Source: Terfezia claveryi (taxonomy: Eukaryota > Ascomycota > Pezizomycetes > Pezizales > Pezizaceae). From it: DNA of 64,000 bases. Position 1 is the first letter of the stretch. The number at the start of each line of letters is the position of its first letter. Below are positions 59,549 through 64,000 of this stretch, piece after piece. The notes under the pieces were generated by a model. It had not been told where the DNA came from and searched no databases. It worked only from the letters and a program-made list of their open reading frames with translations. Position numbers and translations under genes: made by a program. The stretch spans positions 1-64,000 of the forward strand of contig WHUX01000016.1 in assembly GCA_015179025.1 (NCBI GenBank), in the 5' to 3' direction.

Positions 59549-59890
59549 GTTTAAGGTACATCCTTCCATAGCGAATCTATATTGAATGTCACTTAGCAGC
59601 TGGAAGTCGAAATCCCAAGCTTGGTAAATACTACTAATAGTGGCCCGATACCGATGCTTCCACACACTAGTCTCCTGTAGGTTCCGATTCAATCCATACA
59701 TTGCATATCTTATCATCCTCTATCTTAGTATATTGATAAAACCTAGCCTCGTACCTAGGTTAATATTTTGTAGCGTTCGTGACCTCGCAACTCCCGCCGG
59801 AGACAACAGATTGGTTTGTACGAGGCTAGATCAAACCTACAACTGTGTACCTACAACTGTGTTCCCCCTTCTTAAAATACTTGGTACTCC

Positions 59891-59950
59891 TATGCAGCCC
59901 CGTTAGGGGGGCTATGAGGAGCCACACGGAAACCCGGTGGATTCAAGGGA
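59891..59950 (+). repeat. Direct repeat, copy 1
   Basis: TATGCAGCCCCGTTAGGGGG and GGAAACCCGGTGGATTCAAG resemble 60895-60953 (TATGCGTCCCAGTAAGGGGA and GGAAACCCGGTTGGATTCAG), about 1 kb apart in the same orientation. They may be ends of an unrecognised element spanning 59.89-60.95 kb. Confidence 0.7.
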
Positions 59951-60894
59951 GCCTGTTTTTTCTATTCCTGTAAAGCGCTTTACAACTTGAAACTGAGAAG
60001 ATGTTTGTCCTGAATCTGGGATCGAGGAATACGGGTCTGAGGATTGACTATAAGTCCACTGAGCAAATTTCAATAGAATCCGGATCTGTGCTTAAGGAAT
60101 TCGAAGTTCCTGGTGTTCGCATGAATCCCTCTGCTTCTTTCCATTCTTACCCCACATTCCTCTGGTTGCTAGCTCGTTTTATGCCGCCGTTCTCGAGTAG
60201 AGAACATCTGCTTCTTGTTGGGAATCGAGTTTCAAATACCTCTCCAAAGGGTCCAACTCTATGTCTATTGAGTTCGTTGGCTTAAAAGCTTCTTCGCTGA
60301 GAAAAGAAGTGCCGAGAGATGTACCTGATTTTACAGCCTCTATTGGATATTGCATTGACAAATGCCTTCCAGTCGGCGCTCGGTGTGGGTGGAGTCCGCC
60401 ACCTCTATAGACTCTATTGTCGCCGTAGGGTTAATTGGACCTTGTTGTCTCCACTCGTATATTCTCGGAGGGGTGACAATTAGAAAATTTGGTTTTGAAC
60501 GATGCCCATTACTCCTGAAATCGTCAGCGTATGAATATTGAGAGGAGCGTGCCCGTTAATATACGTTGAGCATGTACAAGAATCAAGGATCATGAGATGC
60601 CAATGAGGAATATGGACTTAACCAGAGTTGACGAGAACTAGAATAAGCTTTAAATTTGCGTCTTTTGTATCAGATATCAGGCACCGGCTGAGATGTTGCC
60701 AATTCAGATGTGCCACCTTGTTGCGAGATTTCAAAGCTGAATTCAATAATATCACCGCTGGGTTGCAACAATATATAGCAATAGTACTGTGCGGTGCCCA
60801 CGCCGTTGAGATTTCAAAAGTCAATACGGATATATCTGGCTTAGTCTCTGAAGACGGGGCGTTTATTATTTTTTATTTTTTATACTCAGTACTC

Positions 60895-60953
60895 GTATGC
60901 GTCCCAGTAAGGGGACCATGATGAGCCACCCGGAAACCCGGTTGGATTCAGGA
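60895..60953 (+). repeat. Direct repeat, copy 2
   Basis: Partner of 59891-59950; the two copies differ by about ten substitutions and a single-base indel. Confidence 0.7.
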
Positions 60954-61309
60954 CAAGGCAAGTTGATCTGCCAGGTCCGGTGGATATGTGAAGACAGGGC
61001 GCTTATATTGATAAACCAGATTCAATATCTTCAGGATGTTTGGAGGGATTTGGATTCGCTGCATGGACGTGTAGAAACGGAATGTGGTTCGAACATCATT
61101 CTGGTGAAAATCTAATGTGATATACTTTAATTTGTTCGGTCTAAATTTTTCCTTACCAATTCGTAAATTTGTCAATCCGGGGTCGGATCTAGCGAAAAGG
61201 AATTACGGGACGGTTGCAGTTGTAGCTCACGTTGTCAGTCCGCTCTAGATCTGCAGGCCTGGCTGGTCTCCTTACATACTATATTACCGAAGTGGCGCAG
61301 CCGGTCCGA

Positions 61310-61880
61310 ATGTTTCAGTATGAGCATTCAGACGTCTCCAGTATAAGTATTCAGTATCTTGAACATATCTCCAGCATAACTATTCAAACATCTCGAACAT
61401 ACAAATTCAGACATCTCTAGCATGAGCATGCAGACATCTCCAGCATAAGCATTCAGACATCTCCAGCATAAGTATTCAAACATCTCGAACATGCGAATTC
61501 AAACATCTCTGGCATGAGTATTTACATATCTCCGGCATGAGCATTCAGACATCTCAGCACTGCCCAGCATTGCCCCACTCTGGACAGTATATAGTCCCCT
61601 GAATTCCCCTCAGTTGGAGGAGCATTCAAGTCAGTTCAAGCCAGAGATAGAGACAGAAACAGTATAGTAGATATCTACCAATAATAAAGTATTGAGCTAT
61701 TAATTCTGGGCCCTTTATGGGCCCGTCTCCCTCTATGTTCCAATAACAAGTAATAGGCCGGTCGGGCCTATCTTCTACAACTAGAGCGACAATAGAATAT
61801 ATACAGCAAGATATACTTAAACAGAAGCTATAGGTTCCGTGCACCTATAGTTTGCTGTAGTAAACTCTAGTACTGCCACC
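61310..61880 (+). repeat. LTR-like fragment related to element 1, with minisatellite
   Basis: 61310-61553 is a tandem array of AGACATCTCCAGCATAAGCA TTC type units (23-30 bases). It runs into CAGCACTGCCCAGCATTGCC followed by ATATAGTCCCCTGAATTCCC and CAGTTGGA, closely matching the core of the element 1 LTR (13816-13880). The downstream part diverges, and no coding sequence follows. It is probably a solo LTR of a related family. Confidence 0.6.
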
Positions 61881-61964
61881 TGGTAGTAAAGAGTTGGTTA
61901 TTTCTAATATCTATTTCTATAATCTATGTACATAATAAACAATAGGGAAATTTACAATGAGTGC

Positions 61965-62100
61965 ATGTATACTGGTGTTTTGCATGCTTCCGCTGGCGCT
62001 ATATATTGGTGTTTTTCATGCTTCCGCTGGCTCTGTATATTGGTTTTTTCATGCTTTTGCTAGCTCTAGATATTGGTGTGTTTCATGCTAGGAAGTATGA
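61965..62100 (+). repeat. Tandem repeat of about 42 bases, four units
   Basis: Units of TATTGGTGTTTTTCATGCTT followed by CCGCTGGCTCTG, with the last truncated. Confidence 0.85.
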
Positions 62101-62159
62101 TGGAAGTGGACACTACGTGACGTAGACTGAGGCAGATGATTTCTCATATGGATGCGGAT

Positions 62160-62425
62160 ATACAGGCTAAGAAGGACCCCCGATTGCAGGCCCCGATTGC
62201 AGGCTCATATGGATATGGATATCTAGGCTAAGAAAGAACCCTAATTGCATACTCATATGGACGCGGATATCCAGACTAATAGGGACTCCTGATTGTAGGC
62301 TAATAGGGACCCCCTATTGCAGGCTAATAGGGACTCCGATTGCAGGCTAATAGGGACCCCGATTGCAGGCTAATAGGGACCCCTGATTGCAGGCTAATAG
62401 GGACCCCCGATTGTAGGCTCAAGGA
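62160..62425 (+). repeat. 24-base minisatellite
   Basis: About nine units of CAGGCTAATAGGGACCCCCG ATTG, with variable numbers of C and some AAG for TAG at the left end. Not CRISPR, because units are contiguous with no unique spacers. Confidence 0.88.
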
Positions 62426-62599
62426 CATAAACGCCAGCTCGGCCAGTTGTCAACGGCACAAAAACTCGCTTGCCTCGTAGCGCACACTGTAGAAGCGGCG
62501 ATTCTAGGCGATTAGTATTTTCAGGGAATACAAGAAATCTTCTACTCTGAGCATTATATTAACAGACCAGAATATATATATAAGAAAAGCTCTGCCATT

Positions 62600-62830
62600 T
62601 CCCGCTTGCTCAATCCTCCGCTTGCCCAATCCCCCACTTACTCAATCCCCATACCCACTTGCTCAATCCCCCACTTGCTCAATCCTCATACCCACTTGCT
62701 CAATCCCCCTCTTGCTCAATCCTCATACCCACTTGCTCAATCCCCCGCTTGCTCAATCCTCATACCCACTTGCTCAATCCCTCGCTTGCTCAATCCTCAT
62801 ACCCACTTGCTCAATCCCCCACTTGCTTAA
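62600..62830 (+). repeat. Compound minisatellite (ACTTGCTCAATCC type)
   Basis: About 14 copies of a CTTGCTCAATCC core, alternating with CCCC or TCATACCCA linkers, giving a higher-order period of about 37 bases. The open frames over it are repeat translations. Confidence 0.9.
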
Positions 62831-62844
62831 CATCTTGCTAGCTC

Positions 62845-64000
62845 TTATATTGAATTCGTATATGGGTGCAGCCCTGATCCAGTATGACAATGGGCAGTAC
62901 ATGAACGTCCTTCTTTTTTGCATTAGCAGCGACGGTCAGAACATAGGCCTTTGTATTTGCAGTGAACTATAGATCCAGCAGAGGCAAGACGTGCAACTTC
63001 ATGCAGCGACTTTGGTTTTTGACTTTGCCATTCTAATAGAATAGACTCAAGGTAGGCTGGTCTAATACTGGAAGGAAGCCGCTCCAATTCGCTAGTGGGA
63101 TAGTATCGATCTAATAGGCCATATTCACTATATAGCTGATGTCGGTCAGGATGAGGCTTGTAGACAACTCTACAAAAAATTCGGCGATAGTCAGTAGAAG
63201 CTCGATCAATACCAGGAATTCGTAAGCTGACAAGATTACCTATTATGAAGGTATCTATTTTGTGCTGTTGAATATATTGATTTGCCATTTTCTTCCAAGC
63301 TGTTGCAGTACGTTTGCGGACTTTTGCTAGCATAATATCGGTACTGCCAGTGGGAAGTTCAAGTTGAACAGAAGTAGATTGACTTGAAGGTTCAATCAAA
63401 CTGTTTTCCTCATCATCCTCCTCCTCCTCATTCTCCTCATTATCCTCCTCTTGCTCATCCTCTTCCTCATCATCTTCTTCCTCTTCCTCCTCCTCCTCCC
63501 CCTCCTCCTCATCCTCCTCCTCCTCTTTATTATCTTCATCCTCTACTTCCTTATCATTATTCTCTACTTCCTCATTATTTGCATCTAGGATTAGAGATAA
63601 ACGACCTGGAAGATGATGTACTTTTTGTTTAAATACAACTTCATATGGACTATATTCAGTTGTCGAGTGAATCTAATATTATTAGTTTCATTATTATAAG
63701 ACTAGCCTGAGTATTAGAAATAATTACTTACTTGTTGATTCATTGCTAAAATTACAATAGGTAAAATCTGTACTCATCGATTGTCACCTGATTTAGCTTT
63801 GGCCATTCGAATCTTCTACTTTAGAACAGCATTTGCTTGTTCTATCAATCCTTATGTTTGAGGATGGCGTGGACATCCTTGTATTAAAGAAATTCCATGA
63901 TATTCTATAATAACAAGTACTTCACCTTTAAACTCATTACCATTATCGCATTGAAGAATTTTTGGTGGACCAAATTGTCCAATCCACATGAGGAGGATAT
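62845..64000 (-). pseudogene. Integrase-like transposon gene with acidic linker and Cys-rich tail, runs off right edge
   Basis: On the minus strand from 64000: LQCDNGNEFKGEV (second catalytic Asp), RHPQT then GLIEQANAVL (catalytic Glu), SGDNR, ILPIVILAMNQQ, a 59-base intron (63673-63731, GTAAGT to TAG), then HSTTEYSPYEVVFKQK. An Asp/Glu-rich linker of about 60 residues follows (63590-63400), then a conserved C-terminal region (YSEYGLLDRYYPTSEL) and a Cys-rich end (CKYKGLCSDRRC, then CKKEGRSCTAHC) around 62890-62950. This is a DDE integrase of gypsy/Ginger-like ancestry. Stops in PQT-GLIE, LK-KIRM, DNR-VQ and RRC-CKK are CAA/CAG/TGG/CGA-type transitions. The second half (62950-63590) is open. 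The N-terminal half lies outside the window. Confidence 0.75.

Larger units (their letters stand above)
58270..61309. other. Intergenic region with repeats, no gene supported
   Basis: No frame exceeds about 97 codons and none shows a recognised domain. It holds an A tract of about 17 bases at 58742-58758 (possible retroposition scar), an inverted repeat at 59392-59548 and a direct repeat pair near 59.9 and 60.9 kb. Confidence 0.5.

Noticed and set aside
60001..60285. Frame of 94 codons
   Set aside because: No homology or signal recognised; composition does not differ from the surrounding non-coding DNA.
62160..62425. Regular short repeats resembling a CRISPR array
   Set aside because: Units are contiguous with no unique spacers, and the genome is eukaryotic.
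62606..62972. Overlapping Leu/Pro/Ser-rich frames
   Set aside because: Entirely produced by the ACTTGCTCAATCC minisatellite.
63384..63632. Plus-strand Pro/His-rich frame
   Set aside because: It is the antisense of the acidic linker of the integrase-like gene.

Overview
The window looks like a transposon-packed stretch of a filamentous ascomycete (Pezizomycotina-type) nuclear genome. The pointers are short GT-AG introns of 55 to 68 bases, chromodomain-bearing Ty3/gypsy elements, a Helitron, a Tc1/mariner element, AT-rich relics whose stop codons are explained by C-to-T or G-to-A changes (RIP-like), a fungal-type GH5 glycosidase and a small secreted cysteine-rich protein gene. I cannot name the species from sequence alone.

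Layout, left to right. 1-6216: a chromovirus-type Ty3/gypsy element (element A), lacking only the start of its 5' LTR. 6217-9517: AT-rich ground with a C-to-T-eroded relic of the element A LTR near 8.5-8.7 kb. About 9518-32700: a minus-strand Helitron split by a plus-strand gypsy element (element 1, 13499-31929, target duplication CTCCA), itself split in gag by another gypsy element (element 2, 16509-25450). 32.6-35.8 kb: minisatellites, a broken 2OG-Fe(II) dioxygenase-like gene, a tRNA-derived SINE candidate and AT-rich relics. 35819-46700: a foldback element with arms of about 0.7 kb flanked by TA, carrying a minus-strand gypsy insertion (element C, 36033-45076, target duplication CAATA) of the same family as element 2. 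46703-50456: a Tc1/mariner-type element with 29-base terminal inverted repeats and TA duplication, holding a broken transposase, an intact poly-threonine membrane-protein ORF and a large G-rich minisatellite. 50536-53606: a complete GH5 glucosidase gene. 57658-58269: a three-exon secreted, cysteine-rich protein gene. 58.3-62.8 kb: inverted repeats, an LTR fragment related to element 1 and several minisatellites. 62845-64000: an eroded integrase-like gene with an acidic linker and cysteine-rich C-terminus, running off the right edge.

The most unusual signal is in gypsy elements 1, 2 and C. Between the 5' LTR and gag each carries an antisense ORF of about 160-200 codons whose start lies head to head with the gag ATG (overlapping as CATG in element 1; one base apart in element 2). 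In element C this 603-base antisense frame has no indel, and its four stops are all transition-type changes relative to element 2. The same families also carry clusters of zinc knuckles between RNase H and integrase, an unusual place. Only two host genes are convincing; everything else is mobile or derived from mobile DNA. Single-base indels between LTR pairs suggest that some frameshifts may be assembly errors rather than biology.
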